Assembly (NCBI GenBank): GCA_964587625.1 | Contig: CAZPLU010000003.1 | Coordinates: 53,644-117,643, forward strand | Source: DAOPZJ01 sp964587625 | GTDB taxonomy: Bacteria; Bacillota; Clostridia; Oscillospirales; JAKOTC01 | DNA length: 64,000 bases | Reading direction: 5' to 3' | Shown here: positions 1 through 9,557 of the stretch, piece after piece | Numbering within the stretch: position 1 is the first letter of the stretch | Layout: every line of letters starts with the position of its first letter | Program-made: the position numbers and the translations under genes | The notes under the pieces: generated by a model | What the model was told of the DNA's origin: nothing | The model's input: the letters and a program-made list of their open reading frames with translations, nothing else | Databases searched by the model: none

Positions 1-1
1 C

Positions 2-1426
2 AATCTCGTCACCGGCATCGCGAACGCCTATCTCGACTCGTCGCCGATCGTCGCCATCACGGGCAAGGTCGCGCTGGCGATGATCGGACAGGACAGCTTT
101 CAGGACGTGGACATCGCCGGAATGACCATGCCGATCACCAAGCATAATTTCCTTGTCGAGCGCGTCGAAGACCTTGCCGACACCATTCGCGAGGCGTTTA
201 TCATCGCCAAATCGGGCCGTCCGGGACCGGTGCTCGTGGATGTCCCGAAGGACATTCAGCTTGCCAAATACGAGTTTGAACCCGAGAGTCCCGTTTCGGC
301 GGCGCAAAACAAGCCGCCCGGCGAAAAAGAGCTCGCGCAGGCGGCGGCGCTGATCGAGGCCGCGAAGCGTCCCTGCATCTATATGGGCGGCGGCGTGGTG
401 ATTTCGGACGCTTCCAAGGAACTGCTGGATTTTGCCGAGCGCATCGACGCGCCGATCGCCTCCAGCATGATGGGGCTCTCGGCGTTCCCGCGAAGCCATC
501 CGCGCTTTTTGGGCATGATCGGCATGCACGGCAATTATGCGGCCACAAAAGCCGTCGCCGAGGCGGATCTGATCGTCGCCGTCGGCACGCGGTTCAGCGA
601 CCGCACGACGGGCAGCAAGGACAAATTCGCCCAAAAGGCCAAAATCCTGCACTTCGACATCGACCCCGCCGAGATCGGCAAAAACGTCCGAATCACTTCG
701 AGCGTGACCGGCGATATCAAAGAGATTTGTACGGCTCTGCTCACGCGGCTCGCGCCGTCCGAGCATCCCGACTGGCGCAAATCGGTGCAAAAATTCAAAG
801 ATGACGAAAAACGACTATACAAATTTCCGATAAACCGCCTGCACCCTTACGCGGTGATTGCGAAGATACAGGCGCTGGCCGACGGCGACACGGCGATCGT
901 GACCGACGTCGGGCAGCACCAGATGTGGACGGCGCAGCGGTACGAATTCGAAAAACCCCGCAACTTCGTCACCTCGGGCGGGCTGGGCGCGATGGGCTTC
1001 GGAATGGGCGCATCCATCGGCGCCTGCCTCGGAAAACACAGGAAAAAGACGGTTTTAATCACCGGCGACGGCAGTTTTCACATGAACCTGAACGAACTGG
1101 CCACCGCCGTCACGCACAACCTCCCGATTGTGATCGTGGTCATGAACAACGGCGTCTTGGGCATGGTCAGGCAGTGGCAGACGCTTTTCTACGACGGCCA
1201 TTATTCCCAAACCACGCTCGAACGCAAGACCGATTATGTAAAACTGGCGGAGGCATTCGGCGCAAAGGGGCTGCGGATCGCCTGTCTCGAAGAAATGGAC
1301 GCGGCGCTCGAAGCGGCATTCGATTGCGAGGGCCCTGTCGTGGTGGATTGCGTGATCGACACCGACGAGATGGTCTTGCCGATGATACCGCCCGGCGGCT
1401 CGGTCGACAACATCATTCTAAAATGA
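2..1426 (+). CDS. ilvB: Acetolactate synthase, large (catalytic) subunit, 5'-truncated by window edge
   Basis: Thiamine-diphosphate enzyme that condenses two pyruvates to 2-acetolactate (valine/leucine) or pyruvate with 2-oxobutyrate to acetohydroxybutyrate (isoleucine). The frame is open from base 2 and reads NLVTGIANAYLDSSPIVAIT, a conserved stretch roughly 90 residues into the family, so the start codon and N-terminal pyrimidine-binding region with its catalytic Glu lie outside the window. The central FAD-binding region and the C-terminal ThDP site are present; the GDGSFHMNLNELAT segment followed by NNGVLGMVRQWQ is the Mg/ThDP-binding motif. The ilvN start follows 16 bases after the stop, as in the usual ilvBN pair. 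The promoter and any T-box leader would be upstream of the window. Confidence 0.97.
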   Translation, partial: NLVTGIANAYLDSSPIVAITGKVALAMIGQDSFQDVDIAGMTMPITKHNFLVERVEDLADTIREAFIIAKSGRPGPVLVDVPKDIQLAKYEFEPESPVSAAQNKPPGEKELAQAAALIEAAKRPCIYMGGGVVISDASKELLDFAERIDAPIASSMMGLSAFPRSHPRFLGMIGMHGNYAATKAVAEADLIVAVGTRFSDRTTGSKDKFAQKAKILHFDIDPAEIGKNVRITSSVTGDIKEICTALLTRLAPSEHPDWRKSVQKFKDDEKRLYKFPINRLHPYAVIAKIQALADGDTAIVTDVGQHQMWTAQRYEFEKPRNFVTSGGLGAMGFGMGASIGACLGKHRKKTVLITGDGSFHMNLNELATAVTHNLPIVIVVMNNGVLGMVRQWQTLFYDGHYSQTTLERKTDYVKLAEAFGAKGLRIACLEEMDAALEAAFDCEGPVVVDCVIDTDEMVLPMIPPGGSVDNIILK

Positions 1427-1442
1427 TTGGGGGACGCAAAAT

Positions 1443-1943
1443 ATGAAAACGGAAAAATTCGTGATCGCTGTATTGGTCGCAAACCATTTCGGCGTGCTGA
1501 CCCGCGTTTCTGGTTTATTCGCGCGGCGCGGCTTCAACATCGACTCGCTGACCGTCGGCGAGACCGAGGACCCCGCCGTCTCCCGTATGACCATCGCCGT
1601 CACGGGCGACGATTATGTCCGGGAGCAAATGGTCAAGCAGCTCGAAAAGCTGCACGACGTCAAAAAGATCGCGGTGATGGAGCCGGACGGGACGGTCACC
1701 CGCGAGCTGGTTTTGCTAAAAGTCAAATCGGACGACGCCAACAGAGCGGCTGTCATCGAGGCGGCCAATGTCTACCGCGCAAAGGTCGTCGACCTCTCGC
1801 CCGAATCCATCAGCATCGAGATCACGGGCGAGCAGACCAAGCTGGACGGCTTTATCAAATACATGCGGCAATACGGCGTTTTGGAGCTCTGCCGCACCGG
1901 CGTCACGGCCATCGGACGGGGCGAATCCACAATGAAAATATAA
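1443..1943 (+). CDS. ilvN: Acetolactate synthase, small regulatory subunit
   Basis: Regulatory partner of IlvB, 166 residues, the usual length for the family. An N-terminal ACT domain (about residues 5-80) contains HFGVLTRVSGLFARRGFNID, the typical valine-binding ACT signature. The C-terminal half (residues 85-160) matches the ALS_ss_C type domain that contacts the large subunit and ends near LCRTGVTAIGRG. The family activates IlvB and confers feedback inhibition by valine; that is family knowledge. The start is the ATG preceded by GGGGGA. It lies between ilvB and ilvC in the same direction. Confidence 0.97.
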   Translation: MKTEKFVIAVLVANHFGVLTRVSGLFARRGFNIDSLTVGETEDPAVSRMTIAVTGDDYVREQMVKQLEKLHDVKKIAVMEPDGTVTRELVLLKVKSDDANRAAVIEAANVYRAKVVDLSPESISIEITGEQTKLDGFIKYMRQYGVLELCRTGVTAIGRGESTMKI

Positions 1944-1960
1944 TATAAGGAGAAATGAAC

Positions 1961-2956
1961 ATGGCAACCATCTATTACGAAAAGGACTGCAATCTGAAAG
2001 CGCTCGACAAAAAGACCGTCGCGGTCATCGGCTACGGAAGCCAGGGGCACGCCCACGCGCTCAACCTGCGCGACAGCGGCGTCAAAGTCGTCGTCGGCCT
2101 GTACGAGGGCGCGCCCTCCGCGCAACGCGCACGCGAAGCCGGACTCGAAGTCAAATTGACTGCCGACGCGGTCAAAGCCGCCGACATCGTTATGATTCTC
2201 GTCAACGACGAAAAGCAGGCGGCGCTCTATAAAAAGGATATTGAATCGTACCTGACGGCAGGCAAAACGCTGGCTTTCGCGCACGGTTTCAACATCCACT
2301 ACGGCCAAATCGTCCCGCCCAAAACCGTCGACGTCGTCATGGTCGCGCCAAAAGGCCCCGGCCACACCGTCCGCAGCCAGTACGTCGAGGGCAAGGGCGT
2401 GCCCGACCTCGTCGCCGTGCATCAGGATGCGAGCGGAAAAGCGCTCGAGACCGCGCTGGCCTATGCCGCGGGCATCGGCGGAGCGAGGGCCGGAATCTTG
2501 CAGACCACCTTTAAAGAGGAGACCGAGACCGACCTGTTCGGCGAGCAGGCCGTGCTGTGCGGCGGCGTCTCGGCGTTGATGAAAGCGGGCTTCGAGACGC
2601 TGGTCGCGGCCGGATACCAGCCCGAGAGCGCCTATTTCGAGTGCGTGCACGAGATGAAACTGATCATCGATTTGGTGGTGCAGGGCGGGTTGTCGTATAT
2701 GCGCTACTCGATCAGCGACACCGCCGAATACGGCGACTACAGCGTCGGCAAACGCATCATCACCGACGAGACCAAAAAAGAGATGCAGAAAGTGCTCTCC
2801 GAAATTCAAGACGGTACCTTCGCGCGCAACTGGATTTTGGAAAACCAGGCCGGCAGGCCGTCCTTCAACGCGCTGCGCCGCATGGAGGGCGAACATCCGG
2901 TCGAGAGCGTCGGCAAAGAACTCCGCCAAAAGATGTCCTGGCAGGCGAAGAAATAA
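1961..2956 (+). CDS. ilvC: Ketol-acid reductoisomerase (class I)
   Basis: Mg-dependent isomerisation and NAD(P)H reduction of acetolactate or acetohydroxybutyrate to the dihydroxy acids, the second common step of valine, leucine and isoleucine synthesis. About 331 residues, the short class I form. The N-terminal Rossmann motif GYGSQGHAHALNLRDSG is at about residues 24-40, and the C-terminal knotted domain carries the metal-ligand region with ETDLFGEQ and ECVHEMKLI. Two in-frame ATGs exist at 1955 and 1961. The AAGGAG at 1947-1952 is only two bases from the first but eight from the second, so 1961 is chosen. Cofactor preference cannot be decided by eye. Confidence 0.97.
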   Translation: MATIYYEKDCNLKALDKKTVAVIGYGSQGHAHALNLRDSGVKVVVGLYEGAPSAQRAREAGLEVKLTADAVKAADIVMILVNDEKQAALYKKDIESYLTAGKTLAFAHGFNIHYGQIVPPKTVDVVMVAPKGPGHTVRSQYVEGKGVPDLVAVHQDASGKALETALAYAAGIGGARAGILQTTFKEETETDLFGEQAVLCGGVSALMKAGFETLVAAGYQPESAYFECVHEMKLIIDLVVQGGLSYMRYSISDTAEYGDYSVGKRIITDETKKEMQKVLSEIQDGTFARNWILENQAGRPSFNALRRMEGEHPVESVGKELRQKMSWQAKK

Positions 2957-3008
2957 AATTTATGTTTATCCCCTAACACCCCAAAAATGTAGATGCCAAA
3001 AACTGCAG

Positions 3009-3104
3009 GGAACGGTCTTGACCGTTCCGACTCCGATACTTCATTACATGAAAAGAATATGCATTCATTTGTTTGACACTGTTGGGAACGGTCTTGACCG
3101 TTCC
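3009..3104. repeat. Pair of 20-bp perfect palindromic repeats in the ilvC-ilvD gap
   Basis: The arms GGAACGGTC and GACCGTTCC separated by TT occur at 3009-3028 and again at 3085-3104, each followed by GA(C/T)TCCG. Both copies can form a 9-bp hairpin in RNA. They are 76 bp apart in a 227-bp gap that otherwise shows no gene. They look like a dispersed palindromic element rather than a terminator, because no T-run follows. The gap separates genes of one pathway on one strand, so the hairpins may act on mRNA stability or be inert. Confidence 0.75.
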
Positions 3105-3183
3105 GATTCCGGTACCTCGTTTTTGCCATGAAGTTCATCCCTGACAGGTTCAACAAAAATAAAACCTTTTATGAAAGGAAGCC

Positions 3184-4830
3184 ATGATGAGAAGCGATCA
3201 TATCAAAAAGGGCATCGAGCGCGCGCCGCACCGCAGCTTGCTCAAGGCGATGGGTTATACCGACGGCCAGATTGAAAAGCCGCTGATCGGCGTCGTTAAT
3301 TCGTTCAACGAAGTCGTCCCGGGACATATCCACCTCAATCAAATCGCCCGCGCGGTCAAGGACGGCGTCCTTGCGGCGGGCGGCACGCCGATGGAATTCA
3401 ACGTGATCGGTGTCTGCGACGGCCTCGCGATGGGTCATACGGGCATGAAATACTCGCTTGCCTCGCGCGAGCTGATCGCGGACAGCGTCGAGTGCATGGC
3501 GACGGCGCACGGGTTCGACGGCCTTGTCTTCATCCCGAACTGCGACAAAATCGTCCCCGGTATGCTGATGGCGGCGGCGCGGCTCGATTTACCCTCGATA
3601 TTTATTTCGGGCGGCCCGATGCTCTCATCGGACGGCAAGGATTTGAACAGCGTGTTCGAGGCGGTCGGCGCGTACAAAGCGGGGCTGATCGACAGCGAAA
3701 AACTGCATTGTCTCGAAGAGAGCGCTTGTCCCGGCTGCGGCTCGTGTTCGGGCATGTTCACGGCCAACTCGATGAACTGCCTCACCGAGGCGCTCGGGAT
3801 GGGTTTGCCCGGCAACGGCACCATTCCGGCGGTCCACGCGGCGCGCGTCCGGCTGGCGAAAACGGCGGGCGCGCAGATCATGGAACTGGTCTCGAAAGAC
3901 CTCACGGCGCGCCGGATCATGACCGGAAAGGCGTTTCAAAACGCGCTGACCGTCGATATGGCGCTCGGCTGCTCGACCAATTCGGTGCTGCACCTGACCG
4001 CCATCGCGCGCGAGGCAGGCGTGAAAATCGACCTGCGTGAGATCAACGCCATCAGTGAAAAGACGCCGAACCTGTGCCGCCTCGCGCCCGCGGGTCCGCA
4101 CCATATGCAGGATCTGGACGCGGCGGGCGGCGTTCAGGCGGTCATGGCGGAACTGGCTTCCGCTGGATTGATCGACACCGCATTGATCACCGTGACCGGC
4201 CAACCCGTAGGAGAAAATATCGCCGGAAAACACGCGGACGGAACCGTGATTAAAAACATCAAAGAGCCGTATTCGCAGAGCGGCGGGCTTGCGGTGCTGT
4301 TCGGCTCGCTCGCGCCTTCCGGCGGGGTCGTCAAGCGCAGCGCGGTCGCGCCCGAAATGCTGGTGCACAAAGGCCCCGCGCGGGTATTCGACGGCGAGGA
4401 CGAGGCGATCGCGGCGATCTACGGCGGGAAAATAAAACCGGGCGACGTGGTGGTCATCCGGTACGAGGGGCCCTCGGGCGGCCCCGGCATGCGCGAAATG
4501 CTCTCGCCGACCTCGGCCATCGTCGGCATGGGGCTCGACAAATCGGTCGCGCTGATCACCGACGGGCGCTTCTCGGGCGCGACGCGCGGGGCGGCTATCG
4601 GCCACGTCTCCCCGGAGGCGGCGGCGGGCGGTCCCATTGCCTATGTGCGCGAAAATGATATTATCAATATCGACATTTCGCGTCATATCCTGTCGCTCGA
4701 GGTTTCGGAATCCGAACTGGAAACGCGCAAAAAGATTATGAAGCTAAAAGAACCCTCCGAACTGACCGGCTATCTCAAACGATATGCGCGTACGGTGGCC
4801 TCGGCGGACAAGGGCGCGGTGGTCGAATGA
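3184..4830 (+). CDS. ilvD: Dihydroxy-acid dehydratase
   Basis: Iron-sulfur dehydratase that converts 2,3-dihydroxy-isovalerate or -methylvalerate to the 2-oxo acids. 548 residues, standard for the IlvD/Edd family. Cluster and active-site cysteines are visible in VIGVCDGLAMGH, PNCDKIVPGM and CPGCGSCSGMFTANSM, and the C-terminal half has the family motif GRFSGATRGAAIGHVSPEA. AAAGGAAG at 3174-3181 precedes two adjacent ATGs (3184 and 3187); the first is used and the second is equally possible. It stands after ilvC across a 227-bp gap with palindromic repeats and before leuA across a gap with another repeat, so it may be transcribed with both neighbours. Confidence 0.97.
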   Translation: MMRSDHIKKGIERAPHRSLLKAMGYTDGQIEKPLIGVVNSFNEVVPGHIHLNQIARAVKDGVLAAGGTPMEFNVIGVCDGLAMGHTGMKYSLASRELIADSVECMATAHGFDGLVFIPNCDKIVPGMLMAAARLDLPSIFISGGPMLSSDGKDLNSVFEAVGAYKAGLIDSEKLHCLEESACPGCGSCSGMFTANSMNCLTEALGMGLPGNGTIPAVHAARVRLAKTAGAQIMELVSKDLTARRIMTGKAFQNALTVDMALGCSTNSVLHLTAIAREAGVKIDLREINAISEKTPNLCRLAPAGPHHMQDLDAAGGVQAVMAELASAGLIDTALITVTGQPVGENIAGKHADGTVIKNIKEPYSQSGGLAVLFGSLAPSGGVVKRSAVAPEMLVHKGPARVFDGEDEAIAAIYGGKIKPGDVVVIRYEGPSGGPGMREMLSPTSAIVGMGLDKSVALITDGRFSGATRGAAIGHVSPEAAAGGPIAYVRENDIINIDISRHILSLEVSESELETRKKIMKLKEPSELTGYLKRYARTVASADKGAVVE

Positions 4831-4852
4831 GCGAAACGGAATCACAGGAAAT

Positions 4853-5022
4853 CCGGATCCATCTTTGCGGGGGAGTCAGCGCGGAGCAGAGCTCCGCGAA
4901 CGATGAAAAAATATGGAACCCCGTCTTTGCGAGGAGGCACGACGAAGCAATCCAGAATTCCAAGCGTCCAGATTGCCACCCGGTCTGGATTGCCGCGGGG
5001 CTAAAGCCCCTCGCAATGACAG
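4853..5022. repeat. Dispersed intergenic repeat of the GCGAGGAG...ACGAAGCAATCC type
   Basis: Between ilvD and leuA lies an imperfect inverted repeat. The left end reads TTTGCGAGGAGGCACGACGAA and continues into a CAATCCAGA arm; the right end has TCTGGATTGCC followed by GGGGCTAAAGCCCC and TCGCAATGAC. This is the widespread dispersed palindromic element whose ends pair as TTGCGAGG with CCTCGCAA. A related copy sits at 10103-10237. An 89-codon open frame across this stretch is only the repeat read through and is not called as a gene. The leuA ribosome-binding site AAAGGAGG follows at 5078-5085. Confidence 0.8.
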
Positions 5023-5092
5023 CTGGAATAGATCAATTTTTGGATTTAAAATTGTTCCACACCAAATATAAAGGAAAAGGAGGGTCACAGTC

Positions 5093-6601
5093 ATGAGAAA
5101 AATCACGATTTTCGACACCACGCTGCGCGACGGCGAACAGTCGCCGGGCTGCAGCATGAATCTCGAAGAAAAATTGGAGGTGGCCCGCCAGCTAGAGCGC
5201 CTCAGGGTCGACGTCATCGAGGCGGGCTTCGCGATCTCCTCGCCCGGCGATTTTGAGTCGGTCAAGCGCGTCGCCGAAACGGTCAGGGACTGTCAGGTCG
5301 CCTCGCTCTCGCGGGCGCTTGTCAAAGACATCGACGCAGCGTGGAGCGCGGTCAGGGGCGCGGCCTCGCCGCTGATCCACACGTTCCTCTCCACCTCGCC
5401 GGTACACATGCAATATAAATTACGCATGACGCCGGAGCAGGTGCTCGAACAAACCGTCGCGATGGTCAAATATGCCAAAAAGTATTGCAATGACGTCGAA
5501 TTTTCGGCGGAGGACGCGATGCGCAGCGAACCGGCCTTTTTGGCAAAAGTGGTCTCCGCAGCCGCCGCCGCGGGCGCGACAATCATCAACATCCCCGACA
5601 CGGTCGGTTTCACGACCCCCGAGGAGATGGCCGCGATGCTCCGCTATCTGTTTGAAAACGCGGTAGGCATCGAAAAAGTCCGCTTTTCGACCCACTGCCA
5701 CAACGATCTCGGCATGGCGGTCGCCAATTCGCTGGCCGCGGTCGGCGCGGGCGCTTCCCAGATCGAGTGCACGATCAACGGACTCGGCGAACGCGCGGGC
5801 AACACGGCGCTCGAGGAGGTCGTGATGGCGCTGCGCACCCGGGGAAAGGCCATGGACTGCGAATGCGGCGTCGACACGACCCAGATTTACCGCACCAGCC
5901 GCCTGATTTATAACATCATCGGCCAGACCGCTCCGATCAACAAGGCCATCGTCGGCGCGAACGCCTTTGCGCACGAGTCGGGCATCCATCAGCACGGCGT
6001 TTTGGCGGAGCGGACGACCTATGAGATCATGACGCCGGAATCCATCGGCCTGCCCAAAAACCGGATGGTGCTCGGCAAGCACTCGGGCAAGCACGCGCTG
6101 GAAAACCGTCTGTCCGAACTCGGATATGTTTTTAGTAAACAGGAATTGGAGGGTTATTTTCAGACCTTCAAAGAACTCTGCGACAAGAAAAAGGAGATCA
6201 CCGACCTCGACCTCGAGGCGATCGTGACCAGCGGTTTATCCCAGCAGGCGGGCGCTTATCAGTTGGAACGCTACGACGTCCACTCTTGCAACTACGCCAC
6301 CGCGAACTGCGTCGTGCGGCTGCTCTTTAACGGCGAGAGCATCGAAGAAGTCGCGCTCGGAAACGGCCCGATCGACGCGGCCTACAACGCCATCAATAAA
6401 ATCGTGAAGAGGGACGATTATTCGCTGGTCAATTATGAGATCCACTCGGTGACCGACGGGCGTGACGCGCTGGGCGAAGTTGTGGTAAAATTGAAATACG
6501 GCGACCGGACCGTGACGGGCAGGGGACTTTCGACCGACATCCTCGAGTCGAGTTTGCTCGCCTATGTCAACGGGGTCAATAAAATCTTGGATTTGGGGTG
6601 A
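5093..6601 (+). CDS. leuA: 2-isopropylmalate synthase
   Basis: Condenses acetyl-CoA with 2-oxoisovalerate, the committed step of leucine synthesis. 502 residues, the length of the bacterial LeuA1 group. The HMGL-like TIM barrel starts with FDTTLRDGEQSPGCSMN near residue 6, contains the metal-ligand motif HCHNDLGMAVANS and ESGIHQHG, and has the family signature GKHSGKHALENRL. The last 110 residues form the LeuA allosteric dimer domain, which gives leucine feedback inhibition in the family. The ATG at 5093 follows AAAGGAGG. The stop codon overlaps the GTG start of cimA (GTGA), which implies translational coupling. Confidence 0.97.
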   Translation: MRKITIFDTTLRDGEQSPGCSMNLEEKLEVARQLERLRVDVIEAGFAISSPGDFESVKRVAETVRDCQVASLSRALVKDIDAAWSAVRGAASPLIHTFLSTSPVHMQYKLRMTPEQVLEQTVAMVKYAKKYCNDVEFSAEDAMRSEPAFLAKVVSAAAAAGATIINIPDTVGFTTPEEMAAMLRYLFENAVGIEKVRFSTHCHNDLGMAVANSLAAVGAGASQIECTINGLGERAGNTALEEVVMALRTRGKAMDCECGVDTTQIYRTSRLIYNIIGQTAPINKAIVGANAFAHESGIHQHGVLAERTTYEIMTPESIGLPKNRMVLGKHSGKHALENRLSELGYVFSKQELEGYFQTFKELCDKKKEITDLDLEAIVTSGLSQQAGAYQLERYDVHSCNYATANCVVRLLFNGESIEEVALGNGPIDAAYNAINKIVKRDDYSLVNYEIHSVTDGRDALGEVVVKLKYGDRTVTGRGLSTDILESSLLAYVNGVNKILDLG

Positions 6602-8169
6602 GGCGGTTGAGAGGCATTGAGATTTTCGATTCCACGCTGCGCGACGGCGCGCAGGGCGAGGGCGTCTCGTTTTCGGCGCAGGACAAATTGAACATCGTCA
6701 AAGCGCTCGACGCGTTCGGCGTGAATTATATCGAAGCGGGCAACCCGTTTTCGAACCCCAAGGACGCGGCGTTTTTCGAACGGGCAAAAGACCTCCGACT
6801 AAAAAACGCGGCGCTCTGCGCCTTCGGCAGCACCTGCCGGAAAGGCGCCAACCCCCGCGACGACGAAAACGTATCGTCGCTGCTCAAAGCGGGCACCCAA
6901 ACCGTGACCGTCTTCGGAAAGGCATGGGATTTGCATGTCACCGAAATCTTGCGGGCGACATTGGAAGAAAACTTATTTGCCGTCGAAAAAACGGTGCGTT
7001 TTTTAAAAGAGAACGGCCGCGAGGTGATCTTCGACGCCGAGCACTTTTTCGACGGGTACGCCGTAAATCCCGATTACGCGTTCGAGGTTTTAAATGCCGC
7101 GAAGCGCGGCGGCGCGGATGTGCTGTGCCTGTGCGACACCAACGGAGGAACCGCTCCGCTCGCTCTCTACGACGCCGTAAAGCGCGTCTGCGGGGTTTTT
7201 TCGGACACGCGCGTCGGAATCCATTGCCATAACGACGCGGGCTGCGCGGTCGCAAACTCGCTGCTTGCCGTCGAGGCGGGGGCGGCACAGGTGCAGGGGA
7301 CTTTTATCGGCTTCGGCGAACGGTGCGGAAATGCGGACCTCTGTGCCGTGATCGCCAATTTAAAACTGAAACGCGGCTATGACCTTGCCGATATAAAAAT
7401 CGAATCCCTCAGCGAAACCGCGATCCGCATCGCCGAAATCGCCAACCTGAGCATTCCGGGCGACCGGCCGTTCATCGGCAAAAGCGCGTTCGCGCACAAG
7501 GGTGGTATGCACGTCGACGGCGTCAGCAAGCTCTCCAAATCGTTTGAACACATCGATCCGGCGGCGGTCGGCAACCGGCGGCGGTTTTTGACTTCGGAGG
7601 TCTCGGGGCGCACCACGGTGCTCGAAAAAGCCGCGCGGATCGCCCCCGGACTCAAAAAGGAATCGCCCGAGACGGCGCGGATCGTCGAAAAATTAAAACG
7701 CCTCGAAAACGACGGCTACCAGTTCGAGGCCGCCGACGCGAGTTTCGAGCTGTTGGTTTTAAAACTGCTCGGGCGGTATCAGCCGTATTTTTCGCTGATC
7801 CAATACAAAACCACCGGCGATTATCCGGCGCCGGAAGACGCTGCTTCGGCCTACGCGATGATTCAAATTCGCGTGGACGGCAAAACCGAAACCGCCGCCT
7901 CGACCGGGAACGGCCCGGTCAACGCGCTCGATCTCGCGCTGCGCAAGGCGCTCTCGGTGTTTTATCCGCGGCTCGCCCAAGTCCGCCTGACCGACTATAA
8001 GGTGCGCGTGCTCGGCGACCGGGACGCGACGGCGGCCAAGGTGCGCGTATTGATCGAGTCCTCGGACGGGGAGCGCGTCTGGACGACGGTCGGCGTCGCG
8101 ACCGACATCATCCAAGCCAGCTGGATCGCGCTGGTCGACTCGCTGGAATATAAACTCATCAACGGATAA
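6598..8169 (+). CDS. cimA: (R)-citramalate synthase
   Basis: Condenses acetyl-CoA with pyruvate to citramalate, opening the threonine-independent route to 2-oxobutyrate and isoleucine. It is a LeuA paralogue of 523 residues: IEIFDSTLRDGAQGEGVSFS at the N-terminus, the GIHCHNDAGCAVANS metal motif, FAHKGGMHVDGV, and a C-terminal regulatory domain ending in TTVGVATDIIQASWIALVDS. The GAQGEG and AHKGGMHV variants distinguish the CimA/citramalate type from true LeuA. The start is uncertain: GTG 6598 overlaps the leuA stop by four bases, while an in-frame TTG at 6607 lies just after GAGG and would give the usual short N-terminus. Position between leuA and leuCD fits its use of those enzymes. Confidence 0.95.
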   Translation: MRRLRGIEIFDSTLRDGAQGEGVSFSAQDKLNIVKALDAFGVNYIEAGNPFSNPKDAAFFERAKDLRLKNAALCAFGSTCRKGANPRDDENVSSLLKAGTQTVTVFGKAWDLHVTEILRATLEENLFAVEKTVRFLKENGREVIFDAEHFFDGYAVNPDYAFEVLNAAKRGGADVLCLCDTNGGTAPLALYDAVKRVCGVFSDTRVGIHCHNDAGCAVANSLLAVEAGAAQVQGTFIGFGERCGNADLCAVIANLKLKRGYDLADIKIESLSETAIRIAEIANLSIPGDRPFIGKSAFAHKGGMHVDGVSKLSKSFEHIDPAAVGNRRRFLTSEVSGRTTVLEKAARIAPGLKKESPETARIVEKLKRLENDGYQFEAADASFELLVLKLLGRYQPYFSLIQYKTTGDYPAPEDAASAYAMIQIRVDGKTETAASTGNGPVNALDLALRKALSVFYPRLAQVRLTDYKVRVLGDRDATAAKVRVLIESSDGERVWTTVGVATDIIQASWIALVDSLEYKLING

Positions 8170-8182
8170 AAGGGGTATAAAA

Positions 8183-9442
8183 ATGCCGATGACGCTCTCG
8201 CAAAAAATATTGGCCGCGCACTGCGGCATGGAAAAAATAGAAGCCGGACAGTTGATTTTGGCCGGCGTCGATTTGGTGCTCGGCAACGACATCACCGCGC
8301 CGGTCGCGATCAACGAATTTTTAAAACTCGGTAAAAACCGCGTGTTCGACTGCGACAAAGTGGCGTTGGTCATGGACCATTTCGCACCGAATAAGGACAT
8401 CAAGGCCGCCGAACAGTGTAAATACGTGCGAGAATTCGCGGGCAAGATGAACGTGAAACACTTTTTCGACGTCGGCGAGATGGGCGTGGAACACGCGCTT
8501 CTGCCCGAAAAGGGGCTTGTCGTCGCGGGCGACCTCGCGGTCGGCGCCGATTCGCACACCTGCACCTACGGGGCTTTGGGCGCGTTCTCGACCGGTGTCG
8601 GCTCGACCGACATGGCCTGCGCGATGGCGACCGGAAAACTGTGGTTCAAAGTACCGTCCGCAATTCAATTCGTACTTAAAAACAAGCCCGCGAAATGGGT
8701 GTCGGGAAAAGACATCATTTTGCACATCATCGGCAAAATCGGGGTCGGCGGCGCGCTATATAAATCCATGGAGTTCACCGGCGACGGCGTCTCGCATCTC
8801 TCGGTCAGCGGGCGGCTGACCATGGCGAACATGGCCATCGAGGCGGGCGCGAAAAACGGCATTTTCGAAGCGGATGATAAAACGCTCGACTACATCAAAG
8901 AACACGGCAGCCGCAAGCCGGTTGTTTATCAAGCCGACAGAGACGCCGAATACGACGCGGTCTATGAAATTGACCTTTCCAAATTGCGCCCGACCGTGGC
9001 GTTCCCGCATCTGCCGGAAAACACCCGCGCCATCGACGACGTCGGCGAGGTGAAAATCGACCAGGTTGTGATCGGTTCCTGCACCAACGGGCAGCTCGAA
9101 GACCTCGCGGCGGCCGCCGAAATCTTAAAGGGCAAGAAGATCGCAAAGGGCGTGCGCTGCATCGTGATCCCGGCCACCCAGCGCATTTACCTCGAGGCCA
9201 TGGAAAAGGGCTATTTAAAGACGTTTATCGAAGCGGGCTGCGCGGTTTCGACCCCGACCTGCGGGCCGTGTCTCGGAGGCCATATGGGCATTTTAGCAAA
9301 GGGCGAGCGCGCCGTCGCGACCACCAACCGCAATTTCGTCGGACGCATGGGCCACCCCGAGTCCGAGGTCTATTTGGCAAGTCCGGCGGTCGCCGCCGCG
9401 AGCGCGGTTTTGGGCAAGCTGGCTTCACCCGAAGCAATTTGA
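8183..9442 (+). CDS. leuC: 3-isopropylmalate/(R)-2-methylmalate dehydratase, large subunit
   Basis: Aconitase-family large subunit, 419 residues, the short HacA-like form found in archaea and many Clostridia. The [4Fe-4S] ligands are visible as GSCTNG and TCGPCLGGHMG. GADSHTCTYGALGAFSTGVGSTD is typical of the family, and the C-terminal NRNFVGRMGHPESEVYLASP completes it. With LeuD it isomerises 2- to 3-isopropylmalate, and in the CimA route citramalate to 3-methylmalate. AAGGGG precedes the ATG at 8183. leuD follows after about 115 bases. Confidence 0.96.
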   Translation: MPMTLSQKILAAHCGMEKIEAGQLILAGVDLVLGNDITAPVAINEFLKLGKNRVFDCDKVALVMDHFAPNKDIKAAEQCKYVREFAGKMNVKHFFDVGEMGVEHALLPEKGLVVAGDLAVGADSHTCTYGALGAFSTGVGSTDMACAMATGKLWFKVPSAIQFVLKNKPAKWVSGKDIILHIIGKIGVGGALYKSMEFTGDGVSHLSVSGRLTMANMAIEAGAKNGIFEADDKTLDYIKEHGSRKPVVYQADRDAEYDAVYEIDLSKLRPTVAFPHLPENTRAIDDVGEVKIDQVVIGSCTNGQLEDLAAAAEILKGKKIAKGVRCIVIPATQRIYLEAMEKGYLKTFIEAGCAVSTPTCGPCLGGHMGILAKGERAVATTNRNFVGRMGHPESEVYLASPAVAAASAVLGKLASPEAI

Positions 9443-9557
9443 AAATGAGATTTTCAAACAGGAGTTTTACATTTTCGCGCCAAAACAGCGCGGCGCGAAT
9501 TTTGCTTCGCAAAACCGGTAAAACATCTCCTCTTTTTGAGAAAGGATGAAATTTTAT

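Noticed and set aside
4827..5096. 89-codon open frame between ilvD and leuA
   Set aside because: It lies entirely in the dispersed repeat and has no family resemblance; the frame is an accident of the repeat.
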